This document shows, piece after piece, positions 26,436-35,037 of a DNA stretch of 64,000 bases. Position 1 is the first letter of the stretch. Each line of letters begins with the position of its first letter. The stretch is from an uncultured Ilumatobacter sp. (GTDB taxonomy: Bacteria > Actinomycetota > Acidimicrobiia > Acidimicrobiales > Ilumatobacteraceae). The notes beneath the pieces are model-generated. The model was not told the DNA's origin. It was given only the letters and a program-made list of their open reading frames with translations, and did not search any database. Location: assembly GCA_937919625.1 (NCBI GenBank), contig CALFRK010000045.1:1-64000 (forward strand). The letters run 5' to 3'. The position numbers and the translations under genes were made by a program.

Positions 26436-28478
26436 GTGAAGACTTTCGCCTCCCCATCGAACCTGGCCAGCACCCGGCCGCGTCGACCGCTTCGCACGGC
26501 GGTGTTGACGACGCTCGCCCTCGTAGGAGCCGCCGTCAGCCTCGGGAGTTCCAGCCCGGTCGCAGCCGTCTCGGACGGCGATTGGCTCGGCGTGGTCAAT
26601 ACGTATCGTGCGATGTCAGGTGTCGCCCCGGTCACGGCCAACTCCGCGTGGTCAGCCGAAGCCGTCGCACATTCGTGCTACATGCTGCAGAACGGCATCA
26701 CCCACGACGAGATTCCAGGAAATCCTGGTTACACCCCTGGTGGCGACACCGCTGGAAACAGTGGCAACGTCGCCGTCAGCAGCTCGGTCAGTGCAACAGC
26801 TCGCAACCACATCGATCTCTGGATGACCGGCCCATTCCACGCGATCGGCATCCTGCGCGCCAACCTGACCTCCACGGGCTTTGGATTGTGTGCCAACAGC
26901 AACACCCCGACGCCTTGGCATTCGGGAGCGACACTCGATGTGATTCGTGGCCTCAATTATGGCGCTCCCCAGGCCACGGCACCAATCCTGTTCCCTGGCG
27001 ATGGGGCAACGGTGCCCTTGCACAGCTTCATCACCGAGTACCCGAATCCGATGACGTTGTGTGGCTGGACCGGCACCGCCGGCCTTCCATTGATCGCAAT
27101 GATGCCGAACGACGTCAGTTCGGCAAACGCCACGATCACCGGCCCCAACGGGCCGGTCCCAACCTGCGTTCTCCACAAGGGCAACACCGGCGGCGACGCC
27201 ACGGCTCGCGCCATCCTCGACGGCGACAACGCGGTGATCGTGATGCCACGTACCGACCTCGCCGACGGCACCTACACCGTCACCGTCAACACCAACGGCG
27301 GCAACGTCACTTGGTCGTTCGCGGTCGATCGCAACGCTCCACTCCAGGCGACGCCGCCCAACATCCCCGACACGTCACCCACAGCGAATGCAGCTACGTT
27401 CGAGCCCGTCGAGCCGTTTCGCCTGGTCGACACCAGGGCCAATCTGGGTGCGGCCCGCTTGCAGGCAGGCAGTGTCACCCGGATCAAGATTGGCGCCGAC
27501 GACATCTCGGCCGTGAGTGCCAACTTGACCGCCGTCAGCGCTTCGGACTACGGCTACATCACCGCCTACAACTGCACCGCTCAGCGGCCGACCGTGAGCA
27601 CGCTCGGATACCGGCCCGGTGAGACAGTCGCCAATCAGGCGATCGTCCCGTTGGTGAATGGAGATATGTGCATCTTCTCGCTCGCCTCCACCGACCTGAT
27701 CATCGACGTCAATGGGTACTACCGCAGTGGAGCCGGTGGCGCCGGTTTCGTTCCGATCACGCCGACCCGGTTGTTGGACTCCCGCCTACCCGGCGAGCAG
27801 TCTCTGCGTGCCGGGGTCGAGGTTCCGCTGCAGGTCGTAGGTGTCCCCGGTGGCGCGCCGGCCGGAGCGGTCGGGTTGGCGATGAATATCACCGTGATCC
27901 AGCCCGACGGATACGGCCATTTGACCGTGTATCCGTGTGGCGCCGTGTCGAGCAATATCTCCAACATCAACTACGTCCCGATGGACGTTCGCCCAAACTC
28001 GGTCGTCACCCCGGTCGATGATCAAGGCCGGGTCTGTCTCCGCTCATTTAGCGACACTGACATAGCCGTCGACCTCAACGGTTACTTCACCAGGAGCGGC
28101 GGGCTCGACTTCTTCCCCCTCGATCCAATCAGAATCTTCGACAGTCGCTCGGTATACCGTCCGCTCAACGAGTCGACGAGCGGTCTCCGGGTCGAGGCCA
28201 ACCAGGTCGTGCGACTCATGGTCGCCGGCGAGCGCGGTATCCCAGCAGCCGCCAAAGCGGTCTCGGTCAATCTGACGGCGACAGAAGCACTGGGCGGTAC
28301 GCATCTCACGGCATATCCGTGCGGCACCAAGCCGAACACCTCGAATGTCAATATCGCGACCTCGCAGTTTGTCACCGCCAACGGAGCGATGGTCAAGCTG
28401 TCTTCCGAGGGTGAGCTGTGTGTATACAGCAAGGACGCGGTACACGTGATCATCGACATCAACGGCGTCTGGGAGTAA
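26436..28478 (+). CDS. Secreted CAP-domain protein with three C-terminal repeats
   Basis: 680 residues. A signal peptide (basic start, hydrophobic 20-35, cleavage near SPVAA) precedes a CAP/SCP-like domain (WLGVVNTYRAMSGV, AHSCYMLQNGITHDE). A linker leads to three tandem repeats at about 321-433, 436-553 and 556-680. Each repeat opens with a P.R..D[TS]R motif (FRLVDTR, TRLLDSR, IRIFDSR) and ends with [VI]D.NG (IDVNGYY, VDLNGYF, IDINGVW), with two conserved Cys. Similar repeats are common in exported Acidimicrobiia proteins, but I know no function. Extracellular adhesion or glycan binding is inferred. Confidence 0.85.
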   Translation: MKTFASPSNLASTRPRRPLRTAVLTTLALVGAAVSLGSSSPVAAVSDGDWLGVVNTYRAMSGVAPVTANSAWSAEAVAHSCYMLQNGITHDEIPGNPGYTPGGDTAGNSGNVAVSSSVSATARNHIDLWMTGPFHAIGILRANLTSTGFGLCANSNTPTPWHSGATLDVIRGLNYGAPQATAPILFPGDGATVPLHSFITEYPNPMTLCGWTGTAGLPLIAMMPNDVSSANATITGPNGPVPTCVLHKGNTGGDATARAILDGDNAVIVMPRTDLADGTYTVTVNTNGGNVTWSFAVDRNAPLQATPPNIPDTSPTANAATFEPVEPFRLVDTRANLGAARLQAGSVTRIKIGADDISAVSANLTAVSASDYGYITAYNCTAQRPTVSTLGYRPGETVANQAIVPLVNGDMCIFSLASTDLIIDVNGYYRSGAGGAGFVPITPTRLLDSRLPGEQSLRAGVEVPLQVVGVPGGAPAGAVGLAMNITVIQPDGYGHLTVYPCGAVSSNISNINYVPMDVRPNSVVTPVDDQGRVCLRSFSDTDIAVDLNGYFTRSGGLDFFPLDPIRIFDSRSVYRPLNESTSGLRVEANQVVRLMVAGERGIPAAAKAVSVNLTATEALGGTHLTAYPCGTKPNTSNVNIATSQFVTANGAMVKLSSEGELCVYSKDAVHVIIDINGVWE

Positions 28479-28492
28479 GAGCGCCAACTGGT

Positions 28493-30034
28493 TCAGCGAT
28501 GCAGGTTCGGATCGGTGACCATCGCCCGGTACCTGACGGTGTAGACCGACTCGCCCGACAGAATGCCGCCCCTTGCGAGCATCCGGCCACCCTCCCAGTT
28601 TGACAAGCCCAGCTCGGGAGCATCGAGCGCGTACTGCCCGTCGACCCATCTGGTGAACCCGCTGCCGACGAACGGAGCATCGATCGCGTCGAAGAACGAA
28701 TCGTGGAGATCCTGCGAGTCGCTGACCAACGAGGCGACGAACCTCGGGCTGTAGGTGTTGCACAGCAAGATCGCCTGGTCGACGTCGTCCACGACATGGA
28801 TAGTCGCCTCCGGCGAGCCCTCCCACTCCCACTCGTGGGCCAGCTCATCGATCGAGATCCGTGAAACAAAGGGCTCATCGTGAATGCCGTCAGCCCGAAC
28901 GACCTGTGACCGCAGGCTCAGGGCAGCATCCGGCACAAACTCCAGCGCCGCCGACGTGGCGTGCACACGGCCATCGGTGCCGCGTTGCCGGCCGGCGGCC
29001 GTGAGCGCATCGAGGAAGACCGGCACCAGTTCAGCCGCCCGTCGGTGCACGATGCAGCACACGTTCAGCGAGTTGCACACCTTTCTGTCCAACGAATTCT
29101 TTACCGTCGCTCGAAATCTCAACGGGTCCGCATCCGCGGCGGCGATGACCCATGCCCCGCCGGTTCCGTGCAGGCTGACCGGAACCCCGGCCTGACGGGC
29201 GACCGCACCGAGCTGGGCGACCGCCGGACCCGATCCTCGGGCGACCGCGAGCGACAGACGCGAATCGGAGAACAGTGCCCACCCGGCCGCGTGCGCAGCC
29301 GACGCCACCAAACCGACCGTTCCGGCGGGGAGACCGGCTTGGTCGAGTGCGGGATCGAGGGCGTGTTCGACAATCGCCCTAGCGGTGCCGAGCGCGTCGG
29401 ACCCGATCCGGAACACGACCGTGTTGCCCGTACGCACGACGCCAGCAGCGTCGGCGAACACATTCGGGCGCCCCTCGAACACGAATCCGACCACGCCGAG
29501 TGGCGCCCGGCGCGCCTCGACCGCCCAACCGTCGTGCTCGATGGTGCGTTCGACCGTGTCGCGAACGCCGACTGACTCGGCCCACCCGCGAAGGCCGGCG
29601 ACCATGCCCGACCGCATCGACTCCGTGAGTTCAAGTCGTGTCGTCGATCGCCCGCTCGCGGCAGCTCGCTCGACGTCGGCAAGATTGGCCGTGGCAATCG
29701 GAGCAAACGCGGAGGGGTCTGACAGTCGTGCAGCGAACGCTTCAAAGAAACGGGTGATTTGATCGTCGGTGCACCGCGCCAGCTCTGAGAACGCCCGCGC
29801 CGCTGAAGTGACTGCGGCCGTCGCCCTATCGTGCTCGCCGAAGGGTACGTACAACAGCTGGCCCGACGACGGGTCGACGATCACTCGGTCGCCGGGCCGA
29901 AAGTCGCGGGCGAGCTGGGCTGAAACCTGTGTGACTCGATCACCTCCGTACACGATCTGTTGACCGGCGACGAGCGACAAGAGCCGTGCTGTCGTCACCG
30001 CTGGATCGTTGTCGGGCACCGATGTGTTCGCCAC
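28493..30034 (-). CDS. Divergent gamma-glutamyl phosphate reductase (ProA)-like dehydrogenase
   Basis: 513 residues, about 90 longer than ProA. After an N-terminal extension of about 75 residues (RPGDRVIVDPSSGQLLYVPF) the ProA/ALDH fold follows: RAPLGVVGFVFEGRPNVFADA, GSDALGTARAIVEHAL, catalytic Cys in RKVCNSLNV, and SGFTRWVDGQYALDAPELGL. The ProA substrate segment around HGTGGAW is unlike canonical ProA, and there is no proB nearby, so the substrate is uncertain. GTG 30034 is chosen since TACGCT ends 8 bases upstream. Convergent with the CAP gene. Confidence 0.8.
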   Translation of the reverse strand: MANTSVPDNDPAVTTARLLSLVAGQQIVYGGDRVTQVSAQLARDFRPGDRVIVDPSSGQLLYVPFGEHDRATAAVTSAARAFSELARCTDDQITRFFEAFAARLSDPSAFAPIATANLADVERAAASGRSTTRLELTESMRSGMVAGLRGWAESVGVRDTVERTIEHDGWAVEARRAPLGVVGFVFEGRPNVFADAAGVVRTGNTVVFRIGSDALGTARAIVEHALDPALDQAGLPAGTVGLVASAAHAAGWALFSDSRLSLAVARGSGPAVAQLGAVARQAGVPVSLHGTGGAWVIAAADADPLRFRATVKNSLDRKVCNSLNVCCIVHRRAAELVPVFLDALTAAGRQRGTDGRVHATSAALEFVPDAALSLRSQVVRADGIHDEPFVSRISIDELAHEWEWEGSPEATIHVVDDVDQAILLCNTYSPRFVASLVSDSQDLHDSFFDAIDAPFVGSGFTRWVDGQYALDAPELGLSNWEGGRMLARGGILSGESVYTVRYRAMVTDPNLHR

Positions 30035-30042
30035 GGAACCGA

Positions 30043-30052
30043 AGCGTACGCT
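30043..30052. promoter_or_regulatory. Perfectly symmetric overlapping -10 elements
   Basis: The 10-bp palindrome AGCGTACGCT contains TACGCT on both strands. On plus it ends 6 bases before ATG 30059. On minus it ends 8 bases before GTG 30034. The symmetry predicts divergent leaderless transcription from one melted site. Confidence 0.6.
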
Positions 30053-30058
30053 CGGGTC

Positions 30059-30757
30059 ATGGCCGACCCCAATGACGACCGCCTGTACTTCCGACAATTG
30101 CTCTCCGGCCGCGACTTCGCCATCGGTGACCAGATGGCGACTCAGATGGTCAACTTCGTGTACGCGATCGGTGACCGTTTGACCGGCGAATGTGTGCTGG
30201 TCGACCCGGCCTACGATCCGGAGGGCCTTGTCGACACGGTCGCAACCGACGAAATGACCATCACCGGCGTGTTGGCCACCCACTATCACGCCGACCACAT
30301 CGGCGGTTCGATCATGGGCTACGAAATCGCCGGCGTCGCCGGGCTACTCGAACTGGTCTCGTGCCCGGTCCACGTGCAACGCGACGAGATCCCCTGGGTG
30401 ACCCGTACGTCGGGCGTGACCGAAGCCAACCTCGTCGGCCATGACTCTGGCGACATCGTCACCGTCGGCGAACTCGAGATCGAGCTCGTTCACACACCCG
30501 GCCACACGCCTGGCAGCCAGTGTTTCCTGGTACACGGCAAGCTGCTTGCCGGAGACACGCTGTTCCTCGACGGATGCGGCCGCACCGACCTTCCCGGCAG
30601 TGACCACACTCAGATGATCCAGAGCCTCAATCGGCTCTCGAAGGTCGATGACGCCATCATCCTCTACCCCGGCCACAAGTACTCAGTCGCTTCGAGCGCC
30701 CGCATGGGTGCCGTCAAACACTCGAACTACGTCTTCGACCAACTGCTCGGCGACTGA
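30059..30757 (+). CDS. MBL-fold hydrolase (glyoxalase II/persulfide dioxygenase-like)
   Basis: 232 residues. The metal-binding motif THYHADHIGG lies at residues 74-83, followed by VHTPGHTPGSQCF, AGDTLFLDGCGRTDLPG and YPGHKYS. The GCGRTDLPG sequence is typical of ETHE1/persulfide dioxygenase and glyoxalase II relatives. It probably cleaves a thioester or oxidises a persulfide in the cytoplasm. ATG 30059 is chosen because of TACGCT 6 bases upstream; the longer frame overlaps the divergent gene. Confidence 0.88.
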   Translation: MADPNDDRLYFRQLLSGRDFAIGDQMATQMVNFVYAIGDRLTGECVLVDPAYDPEGLVDTVATDEMTITGVLATHYHADHIGGSIMGYEIAGVAGLLELVSCPVHVQRDEIPWVTRTSGVTEANLVGHDSGDIVTVGELEIELVHTPGHTPGSQCFLVHGKLLAGDTLFLDGCGRTDLPGSDHTQMIQSLNRLSKVDDAIILYPGHKYSVASSARMGAVKHSNYVFDQLLGD

Positions 30758-30792
30758 CACAGTCGGCGTTACCGCACGTGGGGTGACGCAGG

Positions 30793-32643
30793 TCACCAGG
30801 TGTCGATGTTGGGGCGGGCGACGTGACCGGGGGCCCGAGGAAGCGCTGATTCGAGCAGCATGGTGATCCATCGTCGGGTGTCGGCTGGATCGATCACGTC
30901 ATCGATCTCGAAGAACTCGGCAACTCGCAGTGCCTTGCCCAACTCGTACAGCCGGTCGACCAACTCGCGAAAGAGTGCATCTCGGGCAGCATCGTCGGCG
31001 CACTGCTCGAGTTCCTTGCGGTAGCCGAGGCGTACGGCGCCTTCGAGCCCCATCCCACCAAACTCACCTGTCGGCCACGACACGCACGCCAGCGGCGCTT
31101 TTGTGCTGCCTCCCATCATCGCCTGCGCCCCGAGCCCGTACGACTTGCGCAATACAACCGAAATCATCGGCACCGACACGTTCGCCCCGGTCACGAACAA
31201 ACGGCTGCAGTGCCGCACGAGTGCTGTGGCCTCCACCTCGGGGCCGACCATCATTCCTGGCGTGTCGACTAGCGTGATGATCGGCAAGCCGTGGGCGTCA
31301 CAGAGCTGCATAAATCGCGCCGCCTTGTCGCTGCCGTCGCTGTCGATCGCCCCAGCGAGATGAGCCGGGTTGTTGGCGATCACGCCGACGGGTCGCCCCT
31401 CGACCCGTGCCAAAGCCGTGATCATGCCATCACCGAAATCACACCGCAGCTCGAGTACCGAACCGGTGTCGAACAGCAGAGCAATCGCGTTGTGCACGTC
31501 ATAGCCCCGCATTCGGTCAACCGGCACGACGTCGCGCAGTCTGGCCTGATCGGCGCAAGACCAGCCGGCGGTGGGTCCCTGGAAGTACGACAGGTACCGC
31601 TTGGCGAGGGTCGTCGCGTGCGCCTCGTCGTCGGCGACGATGTCGATGACACCGCTGACCTGCTGCACCTCGGTCGGTCCGACCTCGGTTGGCGCGTAGA
31701 CGCCCAACCCGCCGCCCTCGATCATCGCCGGACCGCCCATGCCGATATTCGAATCCTTCGTCGCGATAACGACATCGCAGCAGCCAAGGATCGCGGCATT
31801 GCCCGCGAAGCAGTATCCGGCGTTGATGCCGATCAACGGCACGGTGCCGGAAAGCTCGGCGAACCACAAGAAGGCCAGGCAGTCGAGGCCGGTCACTCCC
31901 CCGGTATCGGTGTCTCCCGGCCGGCCTCCTCCACCCTCGGTGAAGAACACGATCGGGAGCCGAAGCTGCTCAGCGATCTCGAAGAGTCGATCTTTCTTAC
32001 GATGATTGCGGTGTCCCTGCGTGCCGGCCAGCACCGTGTAGTCGTACGACATCGCGATCGCGCGGGCGGCACGACCTTCGAACAGGTCGCCGTTGATCGT
32101 GCCGATGCCGCCGATCATGCCGTCGGCCGGGGTGCGAGTGATCAGGTCGAGGTGTTCACGCCGTCTCGACTGGGCGGCGATCGTCAACGGCCCGTACTCG
32201 ACGAACGATCCCTCGTCGACCAGGTCGGCGATATTCTCGCGGGCCGTTCTGCGGCCCTTGGCGCGTCGTCGCTCGACTGCGTCCGGGCGGGCCGCGTCGA
32301 GCCCTAGAAGATGACGGTCGAGCACGTCGCGCAGGTCGCCGCGATCGAGCCCTGTGGACACAGCGGTGTCCACACTTGATGCGACCGAGACGTCAGCCCC
32401 AGCCTTGCGAGCGCCGAGCTGGATCAGGCGGTCGCCGGGGTGGACGGTGGTGCCGACCTCGACATCGATCGACGCCACCACTCCGGCGGCATCCGCACAC
32501 ACCTCGTGATGCAACTTCATCGATTCGACCACAGCGAGCACCGTGCCCACCACCACCGACGTGCCGACCGCTACCTCGACGCTGACGATCGTGCCTTGCA
32601 GCGACGAACAAACGGTGTGCGGGAAAGAGGCGGAGTCGGCCAT
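30793..32643 (-). CDS. Acyl-CoA carboxylase: biotin carrier fused to carboxyltransferase
   Basis: 616 residues. Residues 1-77 are a biotinyl domain with the biotinylation motif VVESMKLHHEV (Lys43). A linker of about 25 residues leads to both carboxyltransferase halves (about 100-600), with RARGRRTARENIA-like start (AKGRRTARENIADL), FFTEGGGGRPGDTDTGG, GYCFAGNAAILG, and DTPGMMVGPEVEATALVRH. The carboxyltransferase moves CO2 from biotin to an acyl-CoA. The order biotin carrier then carboxyltransferase in one chain is uncommon, and no biotin carboxylase gene is in the window. The substrate is unknown; propionyl- or geranyl-type CoA are options. Confidence 0.88.
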   Translation of the reverse strand: MADSASFPHTVCSSLQGTIVSVEVAVGTSVVVGTVLAVVESMKLHHEVCADAAGVVASIDVEVGTTVHPGDRLIQLGARKAGADVSVASSVDTAVSTGLDRGDLRDVLDRHLLGLDAARPDAVERRRAKGRRTARENIADLVDEGSFVEYGPLTIAAQSRRREHLDLITRTPADGMIGGIGTINGDLFEGRAARAIAMSYDYTVLAGTQGHRNHRKKDRLFEIAEQLRLPIVFFTEGGGGRPGDTDTGGVTGLDCLAFLWFAELSGTVPLIGINAGYCFAGNAAILGCCDVVIATKDSNIGMGGPAMIEGGGLGVYAPTEVGPTEVQQVSGVIDIVADDEAHATTLAKRYLSYFQGPTAGWSCADQARLRDVVPVDRMRGYDVHNAIALLFDTGSVLELRCDFGDGMITALARVEGRPVGVIANNPAHLAGAIDSDGSDKAARFMQLCDAHGLPIITLVDTPGMMVGPEVEATALVRHCSRLFVTGANVSVPMISVVLRKSYGLGAQAMMGGSTKAPLACVSWPTGEFGGMGLEGAVRLGYRKELEQCADDAARDALFRELVDRLYELGKALRVAEFFEIDDVIDPADTRRWITMLLESALPRAPGHVARPNIDTW

Positions 32644-32690
32644 CGGCCGATTCTGCCGCGAGCGTGCGCCGGCGGGCGAACTGCAACCAG

Positions 32691-33998
32691 TCAGTCGGTG
32701 CCGGGACGACGCTGGAATGCTGTGATCGACTGATCGCCCATTACGAGTTCGGCGGCCACAGCAGCAAATAGCGCAGGCACCACGAAGTTCGGTTTACCCG
32801 TCGTCTCGGCGACGAACATGACAGCAGCCAAGGGAACCCGGTATCCGGCGCCCAGGAAGGCCGCAATTCCGAGCAGCGTGTAGAGCGAGGCCCGATCGGG
32901 ATGGATGACATCGGCGATGCCACGGCCGATCAATCCCCCGCCAACGACCAATGGAATGAAAACTCCGCCGACGCCGCTGCCCGCCATGGTGAGTGCAGAC
33001 GCCAAACAACGGATGAAAAGAACCGCCACCAATAGCCACACCGCGATGTCACGTTCGACGAACAGCCAATCTCGAAACACCTCGTACCCTGCACCGAGAC
33101 TGAGCGGCAGCCCCGTCAGCTCACGGGAGAGGAAAAACAGCCCGACCAACGAGATCGAGGTGACCGCCAGCCGCAACGGAAGCGCCCGCAGTGCAAAACC
33201 CTTGGCGATTCGCATCAGCTTGGCGAACGAACGGGCACCGATCGCACATGCGGTGCCAACCAGGAGTGCGCCGAGCAGGTCGATCAGTTGGAAGTTCGGA
33301 ATCGAGAACTCACCGACGCTCAGCAGCGGGACGGTGTCGCTAAGCGTGACAAACGTCAGGTAGCCGCTGGCGCTGGCTACCAGAGCCGGCAACAGCATGC
33401 GCCGCGCCATGTCGTCGCGATATGGCACCTCGAGCGCGAAGATCGCGCCGGTAGCGGGCGCCTTGAAGATCGCTGCCACACCGGCGGCCGCTCCAGCCAC
33501 CAACAGTGTCCGGTGGTCGCTGCCTCGGAACGGTTTCGGTAACCGTCGCTGAATCATCGTGCCGAGTGCCGAGCCGCCGTACATCGAAGGACCCTCGAGG
33601 CCGAGCGCTCCTCCAGAACCGAGCGTTGCCACCGATGCCATAACTCGGGCGGCAAGGTGTCGCGGTCGTAACCGATAGGCGGGATCGTGGAATGCCCGCA
33701 GGTACTCGTCAGAGGTGGCCGACGAGGCACCCCCACCAATGATCCGCAAGATCAGGGCTGCACACACAAGACCGATCGCCGGCGCTACAGCGCTCCACCA
33801 GAGTGGTGCTTCGAGCACTCTGGTATACAACTCGTCGACCAGGTATTCGAAGCCACGAACCGCCAAACCGGTAACCACGCCCGTCACAGCGGCGAGCAGA
33901 ACGATCTCGCGGGATCGGCGACCCAGCTCTCGCAGTTCGCCTTTGCGCACCTCAAATGACTCGGGCCGCAGGGCCCTCATCAACTGTCGGCGCCTCAC
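32691..33998 (-). CDS. ClC-family chloride channel/transporter
   Basis: 435 residues with about ten hydrophobic segments. The selectivity and gating motifs are present: GSGGALGLEGPSMYGG (GxEGP with the gating Glu), AAIFKAPATGAIFALE, and GSGVGGVFIPLVVGGG. The protein ends soon after the membrane domain, without CBS domains. Whether it is a channel or an H+/Cl- exchanger is not resolved. GTG 33998 follows TACACT by 8 bases; an ATG at 33980 is an alternative. Confidence 0.92.
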   Translation of the reverse strand: MRRRQLMRALRPESFEVRKGELRELGRRSREIVLLAAVTGVVTGLAVRGFEYLVDELYTRVLEAPLWWSAVAPAIGLVCAALILRIIGGGASSATSDEYLRAFHDPAYRLRPRHLAARVMASVATLGSGGALGLEGPSMYGGSALGTMIQRRLPKPFRGSDHRTLLVAGAAAGVAAIFKAPATGAIFALEVPYRDDMARRMLLPALVASASGYLTFVTLSDTVPLLSVGEFSIPNFQLIDLLGALLVGTACAIGARSFAKLMRIAKGFALRALPLRLAVTSISLVGLFFLSRELTGLPLSLGAGYEVFRDWLFVERDIAVWLLVAVLFIRCLASALTMAGSGVGGVFIPLVVGGGLIGRGIADVIHPDRASLYTLLGIAAFLGAGYRVPLAAVMFVAETTGKPNFVVPALFAAVAAELVMGDQSITAFQRRPGTD

Positions 33999-34006
33999 GT
34001 GGGCAA

Positions 34007-34012
34007 AGTGTA
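34007..34012 (-). promoter_or_regulatory. Putative -10 element, leaderless start of ClC gene
   Basis: TACACT on the minus strand, 8 bases before GTG 33998. Confidence 0.45.
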
Positions 34013-34077
34013 CGACGCAGGGGCTCCCTCAGACGCAGCCGGGCGCAAACCGGTGGATCGAACTGATATCAGGTGGG

Positions 34078-35037
34078 TCAGGTCGCCCGGTCGGATTTGT
34101 AGTCATCGATCGTGAGCCGCAAGCCGTCCCGTAGAGCGACCGCCGGATGCCAACCGAGCACTCGTTTGGCGAGAGTGATATCCGGTCGACGAACGAGCGG
34201 GTCGCCGACCGGCGCCGGCTGAAACCCGACCGACGACGACGATCCCGTCAATTCGATGACCAGATCGGCAAAGTCGCGAATTGACACCTCGTGCGGATTG
34301 CCGATGTTGATTGGTCCGACCTCGTGGCTGTCGAGCAACGCCAACAGCCCCGCAACCTCGTCGTCGACATAGCAAAAGCTGCGGGTCTGCGAACCATCGC
34401 CGAAGATCGTCAACGGCTCGCCGGCCAGCGCCTGATAGACGAAGTTGGTGACAACGCGGCCGTCGTCGGCCCGCATCCGCGGGCCGTATGTGTTGAAGAT
34501 TCGTGCGATCCCGATCGCGACACCGTGGGTGCGGGCATATGCCATCGTGAGAGCTTCGGCAAAGCGCTTGGCCTCGTCGTACACCGACCGCGGCGCCACT
34601 GGGTCGACGTTGCCGTTGTACGACTCGTTCTGGGGATGTACGAGCGGATCGCCGTAGACCTCGCTGGTCGACGCCAGCACGAATCGTGCTGAGTCGGCGC
34701 GGGCGATCTCGAGCAGACGGCGTGTACCGATACTGCCAGCGTCAAGCGTTTCGATCGGTCGCGCCAGATACGCCGGCGGCGATGCCGGACTCGCCAGATG
34801 CATCACGGCATCAAATCGACACCCACCGGAACCGCGGGCCAATCGAGGCATTCCTTCTTCGCACACATCGACCTCGACAAACCGATAGCGCTGATCACCA
34901 CTGTGAAGCGCTGTGTGTGCTCTCGTGCCGGTGCTGAGGTTGTCGACACACACCACTGAGTCACCGCGCTCGACCAGCCGGTCGATCAGGTGCGATCCGA
35001 TGAAGCCGGCTCCACCAGCGACCAGCACGTTTGCCAT
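34078..35037 (-). CDS. UDP-glucuronate decarboxylase (UDP-xylose synthase)-like SDR
   Basis: 319 residues. Extended SDR: VLVAGGAGFIGSHLIDRL binds NAD. The STSEVYGDPLVHPQ segment, the catalytic SVYDEAKRFAE (YxxxK) and RIFNTYGPRM are typical of UDP-glucuronate decarboxylases. It converts UDP-glucuronate to UDP-xylose for glycan synthesis. The ATG overlaps the ugd stop by one base (TGATG), so product and substrate enzymes are coupled. Some dTDP-glucose dehydratase-type relatives look similar, but the ugd partner favours this assignment. Confidence 0.88.
   Translation of the reverse strand: MANVLVAGGAGFIGSHLIDRLVERGDSVVCVDNLSTGTRAHTALHSGDQRYRFVEVDVCEEGMPRLARGSGGCRFDAVMHLASPASPPAYLARPIETLDAGSIGTRRLLEIARADSARFVLASTSEVYGDPLVHPQNESYNGNVDPVAPRSVYDEAKRFAEALTMAYARTHGVAIGIARIFNTYGPRMRADDGRVVTNFVYQALAGEPLTIFGDGSQTRSFCYVDDEVAGLLALLDSHEVGPINIGNPHEVSIRDFADLVIELTGSSSSVGFQPAPVGDPLVRRPDITLAKRVLGWHPAVALRDGLRLTIDDYKSDRAT

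Noticed and set aside
26150-27622. 490-codon plus-strand frame
   Set aside because: Overlaps the M1 peptidase gene and the CAP gene in another frame. Rich in Arg and His, with no domain. A shadow of the CAP gene.
28493-30298. Longer ProA-like ORF starting at 30298
   Set aside because: Would overlap the MBL hydrolase gene and its promoter. GTG 30034 has a fitting -10.
30782-30797. GGTGAC-N4-GTCACC at the biotin-carboxyltransferase stop
   Set aside because: Six-bp arms without a T-run occur by chance at this GC. Noted only as a weak terminator candidate.
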